Under the pieces are notes generated by a model that ran no database searches, had not been told where the DNA came from, and worked only from the letters and a program-made list of their open reading frames with translations. Shown piece by piece: positions 16,680-24,767 of a stretch of DNA of 64,000 bases (the first letter of the stretch is position 1; each line of letters starts with the position of its first letter). The translations under genes were made by a program, and so were the position numbers. The stretch lies in NCBI GenBank assembly GCA_963796705.1, contig CAWCMK010000002.1:434001-498000 (forward strand), read 5' to 3'. The DNA is from VRUE01 sp963796705. GTDB taxonomy: Bacteria > Actinomycetota > Thermoleophilia > Solirubrobacterales > 70-9.

Positions 16680-17396
16680 ATGGATCGGCCGGCGATCGAG
16701 GTTGGGGAGCTGATCGTCTGCCGCGGCGGGCGCGAGGTCCTGCACGGGCTCAGCTTCAGCGTTGCACGCGGGCGGGTGACCGGCCTGCTCGGGCCCAGCG
16801 GCTGTGGCAAGACGACGCTGATGCGGGCGATCGTCGGCGTCCAGCTCCTCGAGGCCGGGAGGATCGAGGTGCTTGCCGCTCGCGCCGGCTCCGCGGGACT
16901 GCGCCGGCGGATCGGCTATGTGACCCAGGCGCCCTCCGTCTACCCCGATCTCAGCGTGCGGGAGAACCTGCGCTATTTCGCCCGCGTGCTCGGCGTCGGG
17001 CATGAACGGATCGAGGCGGCGATCGAGACCGTTGACCTCGGCCCCCAGGCCGACCAGGTCGTCCACGAGCTCTCCGGTGGCGAGGTCGCCCGCGTCTCGC
17101 TTGCCTCGGCGCTGCTGGGCGAGCCGGAGGTGCTTGTGCTCGATGAGCCGACGGTCGGCCTCGACCCGGTTCTGCGCCGCGACCTTTGGGCGACGTTTCG
17201 GGCGCTGGCGGCGGCCGGCGCGACGCTGCTCGTCTCAAGCCACGTGATGGAGGAGGCCGAGCACTGTGACGAGCTCCTGCTGATGCGCGACGGTGAGCTG
17301 CTGGCCACCGAATCGCCCACCGAGCTGCGGCGGCGGACCGGCAGGCACGATCTCGATGAGGCCTTCCTGGCGCTGATCGAGGAGCGCGACGATTGA
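16680..17396 (+). CDS. ABC transporter ATP-binding protein
   Basis: 238 residues. Walker A GPSGCGKTT (about residues 40-48), signature LSGGE, Walker B VLVLDEPTVGLDP and the switch His in LLVSSHVMEEAEHCDE. The drug/nodulation-type exporter ATPases (DrrA/CcmA-like) have this length. The permease start overlaps the stop (TGATG), giving a two-gene exporter. Confidence 0.9.
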   Translation: MDRPAIEVGELIVCRGGREVLHGLSFSVARGRVTGLLGPSGCGKTTLMRAIVGVQLLEAGRIEVLAARAGSAGLRRRIGYVTQAPSVYPDLSVRENLRYFARVLGVGHERIEAAIETVDLGPQADQVVHELSGGEVARVSLASALLGEPEVLVLDEPTVGLDPVLRRDLWATFRALAAAGATLLVSSHVMEEAEHCDELLLMRDGELLATESPTELRRRTGRHDLDEAFLALIEERDD

Positions 17397-18133
17397 TGAG
17401 CGGCCGCGTCACACGGGCGACCGCGCTGCGCGTCTTGACCCAGTTGCGCCGGGATCCACGCACCGTCGCCCTGCTGCTCGTCGTGCCCCCCTTCCTGCTG
17501 ACCCTGCTCAAGGGCGTGCTCGAGCAGGACCCGACCTCCTTCCAGCGGGTCGGCGGACCGTTGGTCGGTCTCTTCCCCTTCACGACGATGTTCGTCGTCA
17601 CCTCGATCACGATGCTGCGCGAGCGCACCACCGGAACCCTCGAGCGGCTGATGACCCTGCCCCTCGCCAAGCTCGACATCCTCTTCGGTTACGGGATCGC
17701 CTTCGCCGTCGTCGCGGTGGTTCAGGCGGGCATCACCGGGGCTGTCGCCTTCGGCCCGCTTGGGCTGGAAGTCCTCGGCTCGCCCGCCGCGGTGGTCGCC
17801 CTCGCGGTCGGCAACGCCCTGCTGGGGATGTCGTTGGGCCTGTTCGTCAGCGCCTTCGCGCGGACCGAGTTCCAGGCGGTGCAGTTCATGCCGGCGATCG
17901 TCTTCCCCCAGATGCTCCTGTGCGGGCTCTTCGTGCCGCGCGACCAGATGGCCAGCGCCCTGCAGGTCATCTCCGACCTGCTGCCGCTGACCTACGCCTT
18001 TGAGGCGCTCCACAACGTCACGACCAACGGCTCGCTGGGGAGCCGCGGGGCCCTTGACCTGAGCGTGCTGGTCGGCGCCACGGTGCTCCTGCTGGCGCTG
18101 GGCGCAGCTACATTGAGGCGGCGAACACCGTGA
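17396..18133 (+). CDS. ABC-2 type transporter permease
   Basis: 245 residues, six predicted membrane helices, ABC-2 family. TMLRERTTGTLERLMTLPL is the typical cytoplasmic motif after helix 2, and PAIVFPQMLLCGLFVPRDQM precedes the last helix pair. It pairs with the preceding ATPase to export an unknown substrate (drug, lipid or polysaccharide). ATG 17396 is preferred over the adjacent TTG 17393. Its 3' end overlaps the convergent acetoacetyl-CoA synthetase gene by 26 bp. Confidence 0.9.
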   Translation: MSGRVTRATALRVLTQLRRDPRTVALLLVVPPFLLTLLKGVLEQDPTSFQRVGGPLVGLFPFTTMFVVTSITMLRERTTGTLERLMTLPLAKLDILFGYGIAFAVVAVVQAGITGAVAFGPLGLEVLGSPAAVVALAVGNALLGMSLGLFVSAFARTEFQAVQFMPAIVFPQMLLCGLFVPRDQMASALQVISDLLPLTYAFEALHNVTTNGSLGSRGALDLSVLVGATVLLLALGAATLRRRTP

Positions 18134-20081
18134 ACCAGTCGAGCGCCGCCGGATTGGCGAGCGAGTCGCGGCTGGCGGCGCGCTCGGGCGGCGTCCCCAT
18201 CAGGATCCGCTTGACCGGCACCTCGAGGGCCTTGCCGCTCAGGGTGCGCGGCACCTCGCTGATCTGAAATACCTCGTCGGGAACATGCCGGGGTGAGCAG
18301 CGCTCGCGGACGCGCTGGGCGATCTCCGAACGCAGGGGGCCGTCGAGCTCGACGCCCTCGCGCAGCACGACGAACAGCGGCATCCAGCCCTCGGTCCCCG
18401 GTTTCGGGATGTCGACCACCAGGGCGTCGAGGATCTCCTCGACACCGAGCACCGCGCGGTAGATCTCGCTGGTTCCCATGCGGACTCCGGAGCGGTTGAT
18501 CGTCGAGTCCGAGCGGCCGTAGATGATCGCCGTGCCGCGCTCGGTGATCTCGATCCAATCGCCGTGTCGCCAGACCCCCGGGTAGTGCTCGAAGTAGCTG
18601 GCGCGGTAGCGGCTGCCGTCCTCATCACCCCAGAGAAAGACCGGCATCGAGGGCATCGGCTCGGTGACCACGAGCTCTCCGACCTCGCCGATCAGCGGCT
18701 TGCCGTCCTCATCCCATGCCTCAACGGCGGCGCCCAGGGCGCGGCCCTGGAGCTCACCGCGGTAGACCGGCAGCAGCGCCACCCCGCCGACGAAGGCCGT
18801 GCAGAGGTCGGTGCCGCCGCTCGTCGAGAACAGCCAGGTGTCGGCGCCGAGATGCTCGTAGATCCAGTCAAATCCCTCCGGGGCCAGCGGGCTGCCGGTC
18901 GAGCCGACCGCCTTCAGCTGGCTCAACTCGCGTCCCGCGGTGGGCTCGACTCCGGCCTTCATGCAGGCGGCGATATAGGAGGCACTGGTGCCGAACATCG
19001 TGATCCCGGCGTGCTCGGCGAGATCCCAGAGAACCCCCATATCCGGATGGCCGGGGCTGCCGTCATAGAGGACGATCGCGGCCTCGGTCAGCAGCCCCGA
19101 GACGATGAAGTTCCACATCATCCAACCGGTCGTCGTGAACCAGAAGAGGCGGTCGCCGGGGTGGGCGTCGACGTGCAGGTTGAGCTTCTTCAGGTGCTCG
19201 AGCAGGATCCCGCCCTGGCCCTGGACGATCGCCTTCGGCAGCCCGGTCGTGCCCGAGGAATAAAGCACCCAGAGCGGGTGGTCAAAGGGGACCCGCTCGA
19301 ACTCCAGAGCGGCACCCTCGTCGCCCGCCAGCAGGGCATCCCAGCTGATCGCATCGCGCAGCCCCGAGAGGTCTGGGTCGGGGGAGAGGTAGGGGAGGAC
19401 GACCGTGCGCTCAAGGCTCGGCATCGCCGCCTGCAGCTCGGCCAGCACGCCAAGGCGATCGAAGGACTTTCCCCCGTAGCTGTAGCCGTCGACACAGAAG
19501 AGGACCCTGGGCTCGATCTGGGCGAAACGGTCGATCACGCTGGCGGGGCCGAAGTCGGGCGAGCAACTCGACCAGATGGCGCCGAGTGAGGCGGCGGCCA
19601 GGAAGGCGACAATCGCCTCGGGGATGTTGGGCATGTAGGCGACGACGCGGTCGCCGCGCCTAACCCCGAGCGCCCGCAGGCTGGCCGCCGTGGCCCCGAC
19701 CTGGGTTCGGAGCTCTCCCCAGGTGAGGCGGTCGAGCTCGCGCAGCTCAGAGGCGCACAGGATCGCCACCTCCTCCTCGCGCTTGCCGGCAAACGCGTGC
19801 TCTGCGTAGTTGAGTCTCGAACCCTCAAACCAGCGGGCGCCCGGCATCTCGTGGCTGGAGAGCACGGCGCCGGGCTCACCGTCGGCCTGCACGTTGAAGT
19901 AGTCCCAGATCGAGCGCCAGAACCCCTCGAGATCCTGTACCGACCAGCGCCAGAGTTCCTCATAGGAGGCCAGCTCGCGTCCGCGATGCGCGGCCAGCCA
20001 GCGCATGTAGGCGGTCAGCCGCGCCTGCCCGATCATCTCGGGCGAGGGTCGCCAGAGGACTTCGGGCGCCCTGTCGCTCAC
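18108..20081 (-). CDS. aacS: Acetoacetyl-CoA synthetase
   Basis: 657 residues, ANL adenylate-forming family. The N-terminal segment (YMRWLAAHRG, FWRSIWDYFNV) and length fit acetoacetate-CoA ligase. Motifs: YSSGTTGLPKAIVQGQGG (P-loop), TTGWMMWNF, FSTSGGTDLCTAF, YGRSDSTINRSGVRMGTSEI, and the C-terminal SGKALEVPVK with the catalytic Lys. It activates acetoacetate, the product of the HMGL-like enzyme 3 kb away. The MBL gene overlaps its start by 4 bp. Confidence 0.92.
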   Translation of the reverse strand: MSDRAPEVLWRPSPEMIGQARLTAYMRWLAAHRGRELASYEELWRWSVQDLEGFWRSIWDYFNVQADGEPGAVLSSHEMPGARWFEGSRLNYAEHAFAGKREEEVAILCASELRELDRLTWGELRTQVGATAASLRALGVRRGDRVVAYMPNIPEAIVAFLAAASLGAIWSSCSPDFGPASVIDRFAQIEPRVLFCVDGYSYGGKSFDRLGVLAELQAAMPSLERTVVLPYLSPDPDLSGLRDAISWDALLAGDEGAALEFERVPFDHPLWVLYSSGTTGLPKAIVQGQGGILLEHLKKLNLHVDAHPGDRLFWFTTTGWMMWNFIVSGLLTEAAIVLYDGSPGHPDMGVLWDLAEHAGITMFGTSASYIAACMKAGVEPTAGRELSQLKAVGSTGSPLAPEGFDWIYEHLGADTWLFSTSGGTDLCTAFVGGVALLPVYRGELQGRALGAAVEAWDEDGKPLIGEVGELVVTEPMPSMPVFLWGDEDGSRYRASYFEHYPGVWRHGDWIEITERGTAIIYGRSDSTINRSGVRMGTSEIYRAVLGVEEILDALVVDIPKPGTEGWMPLFVVLREGVELDGPLRSEIAQRVRERCSPRHVPDEVFQISEVPRTLSGKALEVPVKRILMGTPPERAASRDSLANPAALDWFTVFAASM

Positions 20082-20914
20082 TCGTCCGGAGCCGACGCCG
20101 CGGACGCCCGTTCGCGCTCCAGTTCGTGTGGGTCGTGCGAGCAGAGGAAGTCGATCTCGCCGCGGTGGGCGCCCGCCAGCTCCCGCAGTCGCTCCTGGTT
20201 GGCGAGGCGCTGGCGTCGGTCGACGTTATTGAGATTCTGGAAGAGGCGCAGACCGGGCGGGCAATACGGTGGCGTGCTCAGCTCTTCATGGTGGAAGTAG
20301 GCATCACCGCAATGCAGCAACCAGCGCTCACCGTGCCGTATCGCGACGGCCGCGTGCCCCCTGGTATGGCCGGCGAGCGGGATCAGCAGCATCTCGAACC
20401 CGGTTCCCGGAAGGATCTTGACCCCCTGGAACCCGAACCACTGGTCTCCTTCGACCTCGTGGCGGATCCAATTGACACCGTGGCGCCAATGCGGTTGTCG
20501 GTAGCGCGGGCGGTCTCGCAGGCGCGGTTCCAGCGCGTCGTCGACCTCACGCGCGAGGGCATGTACCTCGGCGTCGGGAAAGTCGGGCAGGCCGCCCGAG
20601 TGGTCGGGGTCGAGGTGGGTCGCGACGATCCGCCGCACGTCGCCCCCCTCAAAGCCGAGCGCCTTGACCTGGCGGACCGCGGTCTCCTCGATGCGGGCCT
20701 GCGGTCGCATCAGCCTGAACGTCTGTCCCAAGCGGCCCAGGTCGAGGACGTCCTCGACACCGAAACCGGTGTCGATCAGGACGAGCCCGTCATCGCTCTC
20801 GATCAGCAGGCAGTGGCAGATGACGTCGGTGCTCTCAAGCCAGCCCCCCTCGCCGGTCAGGAGTCGCGCCCCGTGTGGGCACATCGAGCCGCAGTTGAGA
20901 TGGTGGACGCGCAC
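20078..20914 (-). CDS. MBL-fold metallohydrolase (lactonase-like)
   Basis: 278 residues. The metal motif is THLDPDHSGG (HxDxDH instead of HxHxDH, a common variant), with later ligands in LAGHTRGHAAVAI and HCGDAYFHHEE. Overall it resembles AttM/AiiA-like lactonases, although many family members act on other esters. It is cotranscribed with aacS (4-bp overlap), so an acyl-ester or lactone substrate tied to acyl-CoA metabolism is plausible. Substrate not determinable. Confidence 0.82.
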   Translation of the reverse strand: MRVHHLNCGSMCPHGARLLTGEGGWLESTDVICHCLLIESDDGLVLIDTGFGVEDVLDLGRLGQTFRLMRPQARIEETAVRQVKALGFEGGDVRRIVATHLDPDHSGGLPDFPDAEVHALAREVDDALEPRLRDRPRYRQPHWRHGVNWIRHEVEGDQWFGFQGVKILPGTGFEMLLIPLAGHTRGHAAVAIRHGERWLLHCGDAYFHHEELSTPPYCPPGLRLFQNLNNVDRRQRLANQERLRELAGAHRGEIDFLCSHDPHELERERASAASAPDE

Positions 20915-20972
20915 GCTCGCGCTGAGTCTAATTGCGCGCGTCGCCTCTCGGGCGGTCTATCGTTGGCGCCGC

Positions 20973-21056
20973 GCCGGAGTGGCGGAACTGGCATACGCGA
21001 TCGACTCAAAATCGATTGCCCTGACGGGCTTGTGGGTTCGAGTCCCACCTCCGGCA
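20973..21056 (+). tRNA. tRNA-Leu(CAA)
   Basis: Acceptor GCCGGAG pairs with CTCCGGC, discriminator A. The anticodon stem ATCGA/TCGAT encloses loop CTCAAAA with anticodon CAA. A long variable arm and T-arm (TGGG-TTCGAGT-CCCA) confirm a class II leucine tRNA. CCA is not encoded. Confidence 0.95.
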
Positions 21057-21067
21057 TGATCAGCGGG

Positions 21068-21085
21068 ACGGCCAGGGCTGGCCGT
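21068..21085 (+). terminator. Hairpin after tRNA-Leu(CAA)
   Basis: ACGGCCA and TGGCCGT form a 7-bp stem with a GGGC loop, 12 bp after the tRNA and just before the 3' end of the convergent membrane-protein gene. No clear T-run. Confidence 0.5.
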
Positions 21086-21099
21086 GGCAAGGTTTGCCC

Positions 21100-21642
21100 C
21101 TAGGCGGGCTGTGGGGCGCCGTTCTCGGGCGGGGCACCGGCTCCGTAGTCTTCGCCGGAGCCGATCAGCCGTTCCTCCTCCACGTGCCACTCCTGGTTGA
21201 AGCCATAGAGGGCGACGATCATGACGACGATCTGCAGGAGGCCGAGGATGATCACGAAAAGGCCGATCATGGTGGCCGGGATCAGCCCTTCTTCGAATCC
21301 CGTCTTGTCGCGTGCAAACCAGCTTTCGGCACCGACCGCGCAGAAGATCGCGAGAATCACCGAGAGGGCGGCGGCGACCGGCAGGATGCCCCGGTTCCAG
21401 CGTGCGACGAGGAAGCCGAAGAACGCGTACAGCAATCCGTAGATGAGCGTGACGATTGCCATCACTGTGCCGCCGGAAATCAGCGAGAAGCCGGTGATCG
21501 CGACGAGGATCGCAAGCGCCGAAGTCGCCACGAGCAGGAAAACGAGCACGAACTTGGTCGTGATCGAATCGGCCTTCTCCCGGTTTGGGCGCCATAGCTC
21601 GTACCCCGGCCTCACCTCTCCCACGCTCACGCCAACGATCAT
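21100..21642 (-). CDS. Four-helix membrane protein of unknown function
   Basis: 180 residues with four hydrophobic helices (FVLVFLLVATSALAILVAI, VMAIVTLIYGLLYAFFGFLV, ILPVAAALSVILAIFCAVG, MIGLFVIILGLLQIVVMIVA). The N-terminus is charged and the C-terminal tail Glu/Gly/Pro-rich. No catalytic motif. It lies alone between two tRNA-Leu genes and is transcribed against them. Confidence 0.7.
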   Translation of the reverse strand: MIVGVSVGEVRPGYELWRPNREKADSITTKFVLVFLLVATSALAILVAITGFSLISGGTVMAIVTLIYGLLYAFFGFLVARWNRGILPVAAALSVILAIFCAVGAESWFARDKTGFEEGLIPATMIGLFVIILGLLQIVVMIVALYGFNQEWHVEEERLIGSGEDYGAGAPPENGAPQPA

Positions 21643-21699
21643 AGAATCTGAGAGCGACGACGCGGCATTTTCCGCGCGTTAAGCCCCCTCGGGGCTGAC

Positions 21700-21783
21700 G
21701 CGGGCGTGGCGGAACTGGAATACGCGCCAGGTTTAGGTCCTGGTGGACTTCGGTCCTTGGGGGTTCGAGTCCCTCCGCCCGCA
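21700..21783 (+). tRNA. tRNA-Leu(TAG)
   Basis: Acceptor GCGGGCG/CGCCCGC, discriminator A. Anticodon stem CCAGG/CCTGG encloses loop TTTAGGT (anticodon TAG). A long variable arm and T-arm GGGGG-TTCGAGT-CCCTC are present. CCA not encoded. The fold resembles the tRNA-Leu 650 bp upstream. Confidence 0.95.
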
Positions 21784-21990
21784 TCATCAGCCGTAGAGTT
21801 CGCCCCCCGGGCACCCCGGCGGATCGGCCTAAATGCGCCGGCAGAAGGCTCGGGCGCCAGTTGGAACGACAGTCGGGCGCGATACCGCACGCTAGGGCCT
21901 CCGCCCATTGCGAACCTCGCGGACGATGATGAGAGGTCTCTCACGTTGCTCTGAGCGCGGGTTTAGCCGCTTCCAGGAGCCTCTCGGAGA

Positions 21991-23097
21991 ATGCATGAGT
22001 ACCGCGACACGCCGGATCAGGATTCGGCGCGGCAGGTTCGAGTGCGAAGGCAGGCGCCTCCGCGAGGAGCGGGGGTTGTCTCGCCTGCCATGGCGCTCTT
22101 TCCGCTGCGCCTCTTTCTCGGTGCCACCTTCGTATATGCGGGCGTCCAGAAGCTCAGCGACCCGGGATTCCTGCACCCCGGCGCGCCGACCTACATCGGC
22201 ACGCAGCTGCACAACTTCGCCGCCGGGACGCCCGGCGGCTTCATCCTGCGTACCTTCGCGCTGCCGATCCCGGAGGTGGCCGGGGTCGGAGTCGCGATCG
22301 CCGAGATCATGATCGGCCTCCTCGCCGTGACTGGCTTCCACACACGCCTCGCCGCCGGGCTCGGCATGGGGCTGAATTTCCTACTCTTCCTCACCGCCAG
22401 CTGGCACACGACGCCCTACTTTCTTGGCCCCGACCTGGTCTTCACATTTGCGTGGCTGCCCCTCGTGCTCGCTGGGGCGAGTGGCCAGCCGGCCCTCGAT
22501 AACGCCCTGAAGCGCCCCTCGAGGGCGATGGCGCGGCGAACGCATCTCGGTCCGGTTGAGGGCTACGCCGATCGCGAGGCGCTGGCGACCTCGACCCGCC
22601 GGGTGCTGCTCGCCGAGTTCGCGGGAGCGGCGCTCGCGATCGCCGGCATCTCCGCTCTGGTGAAGGGGTCCTACAGCGGGCCACGCGTCCTCACGACCTC
22701 TCCGGGCGCCGGGAAGGCCGCTGCGTCCAAGGGTTCCGGTGGGGGAGGTGGCGGCGGAGCCGGTTCGGGGGGTTCCTCCCACGTTCCCAGCGGCGCCGTG
22801 CGGCTGGGGCCAGGCAAGCGACTTCCGGCCGGCCAGGCGGCCACCTACAGCGACCCGACCGACGGCTCGCCCGACATCCTGATCCGCGAGTCTGACGGCA
22901 GCCTCAAGGCCTTCAGCGCAGTCTGCACGCACGCAGGTTGCACCGTGGGGTATGAAAGCGGAACGATCATCTGTCCCTGCCACGGTGGCGAGTACAACGC
23001 CGAAACGGGGGAAGTGATCGCCGGCCCGCCGCCGACCGGGCTGGCCCCCAAGAAGGTGCTGGAATCGGGCGGTCAGATCTACGCGATCCCCAGCTGA
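21991..23097 (+). CDS. DoxX-family membrane domain fused to a Rieske [2Fe-2S] domain
   Basis: 368 residues. After a ~33-residue hydrophilic lead, residues ~35-160 form a DoxX/TQO-small-subunit-like four-helix domain (LRLFLGATFVYAGVQKL). A further helix (~205-225) and a Gly/Ser-rich linker lead to a C-terminal Rieske domain with CTHAGC and CPCHGG, giving Cys-x-His and Cys-x-x-His cluster ligands plus the two extra Cys expected for a disulfide. The Rieske domain should face outside, taking part in quinol- or thiol-linked electron transfer. ATG 21991 has a GGAG-like site; ATG 22090 is an alternative start directly before helix 1. Confidence 0.88.
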   Translation: MHEYRDTPDQDSARQVRVRRQAPPRGAGVVSPAMALFPLRLFLGATFVYAGVQKLSDPGFLHPGAPTYIGTQLHNFAAGTPGGFILRTFALPIPEVAGVGVAIAEIMIGLLAVTGFHTRLAAGLGMGLNFLLFLTASWHTTPYFLGPDLVFTFAWLPLVLAGASGQPALDNALKRPSRAMARRTHLGPVEGYADREALATSTRRVLLAEFAGAALAIAGISALVKGSYSGPRVLTTSPGAGKAAASKGSGGGGGGGAGSGGSSHVPSGAVRLGPGKRLPAGQAATYSDPTDGSPDILIRESDGSLKAFSAVCTHAGCTVGYESGTIICPCHGGEYNAETGEVIAGPPPTGLAPKKVLESGGQIYAIPS

Positions 23098-23119
23098 GGC
23101 CGTCCTATAGGCTCAACGC

Positions 23120-23548
23120 TTGACGGGCGAGACGACCACGGTGCGGCGCTGTCGCCGCGAGGACCTGGCCGCGGTACTGGAGCTGTGGGCCGACGCTCGC
23201 AGTCCGCATGCCACGAGCGTTGATCGCCGCGAGGATCTTGAGCGACTGTTGGAGGACCCGGCCGCCGCGCTGCTGGTCGCCGAGGATGCTGGTCGTGTCA
23301 TCGGCGCGGTGATCGCCGGCTGGGACGGCTGGCGGGGGAACCTCTACCGCCTCAGCGTCGATTGTCGCCACCGTCGTCGTGGTGTGGCGCTGCGACTCGT
23401 GCGAGCCGCGGAGGACAATCTCCGCAGTCGCGGCGGACGCCGCGTCACGGCGCTCGTCGCCCACGATGACCAGCCGGCCGGCGCATTTTGGGACGCGGCA
23501 GAGTATCCGCGGGACACGGTCATCGGGCGCCGGGTGCGAAACCTCTGA
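23120..23548 (+). CDS. GNAT-family N-acetyltransferase
   Basis: 142 residues. RRCRREDLAAVLELWADA at the N-terminus, then the acetyl-CoA loop (SVDCRHRRRGVALRLVRAAE, a somewhat degenerate Q/RxxGxG/A) and a C-terminal HDDQPAGAFWDAAEY strand pair. A TTG start at 23120 is used; the next in-frame starts would cut the first strand. Substrate unknown. It lies 31 bp upstream of tRNA-Trp. Confidence 0.78.
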   Translation: MTGETTTVRRCRREDLAAVLELWADARSPHATSVDRREDLERLLEDPAAALLVAEDAGRVIGAVIAGWDGWRGNLYRLSVDCRHRRRGVALRLVRAAEDNLRSRGGRRVTALVAHDDQPAGAFWDAAEYPRDTVIGRRVRNL

Positions 23549-23579
23549 GGACGGTCTGCGGCTAGCATGACCGATCCCG

Positions 23580-23653
23580 GGGGCAGTGGCCCAACTGGAT
23601 AAGGCACCGGTCTCCAAAACCGGCGATTCCAGGTTCGAGTCCTGGCTGCCCCG
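23580..23653 (+). tRNA. tRNA-Trp(CCA)
   Basis: Acceptor GGGGCAG/CTGCCCC, discriminator G. Anticodon stem CCGGT/ACCGG with loop CTCCAAA (anticodon CCA). T-arm CCAGG-TTCGAGT-CCTGG. CCA end not encoded. Its 3' half (23612-23647) is repeated at 40410-40444. Confidence 0.95.
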
Positions 23654-23966
23654 CTTCTCGCAGTTGGCTTGGGAGGCCGCGATCTAGCTCTAGGAGCGGG
23701 ATTGCGGGCCTGACGGTCAGTTTCTGCCGGCGGGCCAACACGCGCAAGCGAAAGCCAATCTGGCCCCCCTTTCGTTCCCTAGAAGCGCGTTAGTCGGAGG
23801 AGTCGGCTTGGGCACGGCTGGGCCAATGGCTGCGATGGCTGCTCGCTCAAGCTCGAGGAGAAGATTGCTCCTGCATGGACAGCGGGAGGGGAAGCGGCTC
23901 GATGCGAACTATGGAGCGCACCGGCCCGAATGGGCGACAGCCAGGCTGAGGGCCCTTTCCAGGCCC
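23654..23966. other. Gap with no recognisable gene
   Basis: 313 bp downstream of tRNA-Trp. I see no convincing coding frame, hairpin or promoter. If the Trp repeat marks an integration event, this is the inner left end of the island. Confidence 0.5.
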
Positions 23967-24557
23967 CTACAAGACTGAGCGAAGAGCCTTTTCGCCGTTT
24001 CCGATAAGTGGATCGCCGTGGGCGAAGAGCAGGTTCTCGAAGTTCTCCTCCTCCAGGAGCACCGCGCACCGCTCGCGGATCCGGCGTTTCACTCGTTCGG
24101 GATCGTCCCCAATCAGGTGGTCGGGGACGAAGCCGACATCTCCGTAGTGGATGAGGCTGTCGGCAAAGAGCAGCACTCCGCCTCCGGCCTCGATGCGCAG
24201 CACCGTGTCCTCGGGACAGATCGCGTCCATCTCAAGAGCGACGATCCCATCGGCGAGTCTGTCCCCGAAGGCAAACCCCTCCACCCCCGAGTCATCCTCA
24301 AACTCATGCAGCCCTGCCTCGTGGCAGAGGATCGGACAGCTGAACCTCTCTGCGATCTCCGGCGCGTGGCGAAGGTGGTGCCGATTCGAGAGCACGACAC
24401 GCTGCACGTCCCGGCCCTTGAACCACTCGATTCCCTCAGTCGGCAGCAGGGGATCTATTGCGGTACCCGAGTCAGCCGCGAAGTGACAGCTGACCTCGAT
24501 CCCGATCCGCGGGTGAATCGCGGTCCAGTGAAAGACCCCAGGGAGAATTTCCTCCAC
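23967..24557 (-). CDS. MBL-fold-like hydrolase with altered metal motif
   Basis: 196 residues. The N-terminus EEILPGVFHWTAIHP and C-terminal LLFAHGDPLIG look like an MBL-fold protein, but the usual HxHxDH loop reads SNRHHLRHAPE. CHEAGLHEF and FADSLIHYGD correspond to later ligand segments. It may bind metal differently or use another chemistry. It stands alone on this strand, 210 bp from the DyP peroxidase gene. Confidence 0.65.
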   Translation of the reverse strand: MEEILPGVFHWTAIHPRIGIEVSCHFAADSGTAIDPLLPTEGIEWFKGRDVQRVVLSNRHHLRHAPEIAERFSCPILCHEAGLHEFEDDSGVEGFAFGDRLADGIVALEMDAICPEDTVLRIEAGGGVLLFADSLIHYGDVGFVPDHLIGDDPERVKRRIRERCAVLLEEENFENLLFAHGDPLIGNGEKALRSVL

Positions 24558-24767
24558 GGCGCAACCCTACAGCCCAGACATTTGCCCTATTCAGGCAGGG
24601 TTCGCTCGACTGCCCGTGGCTGACACCGAGAGAACGATCGGGGCGGGCCTCAGCCTCGCCACCACCGCTCGGCTCAGTCCGGCGGCGCCTCGCCGCCTTC
24701 TACGAATCATCTTCCTAGAGGGCGAGACTGCCAGGCACTGGCCGCAGCGGTCGTTTCAACCGCGACG

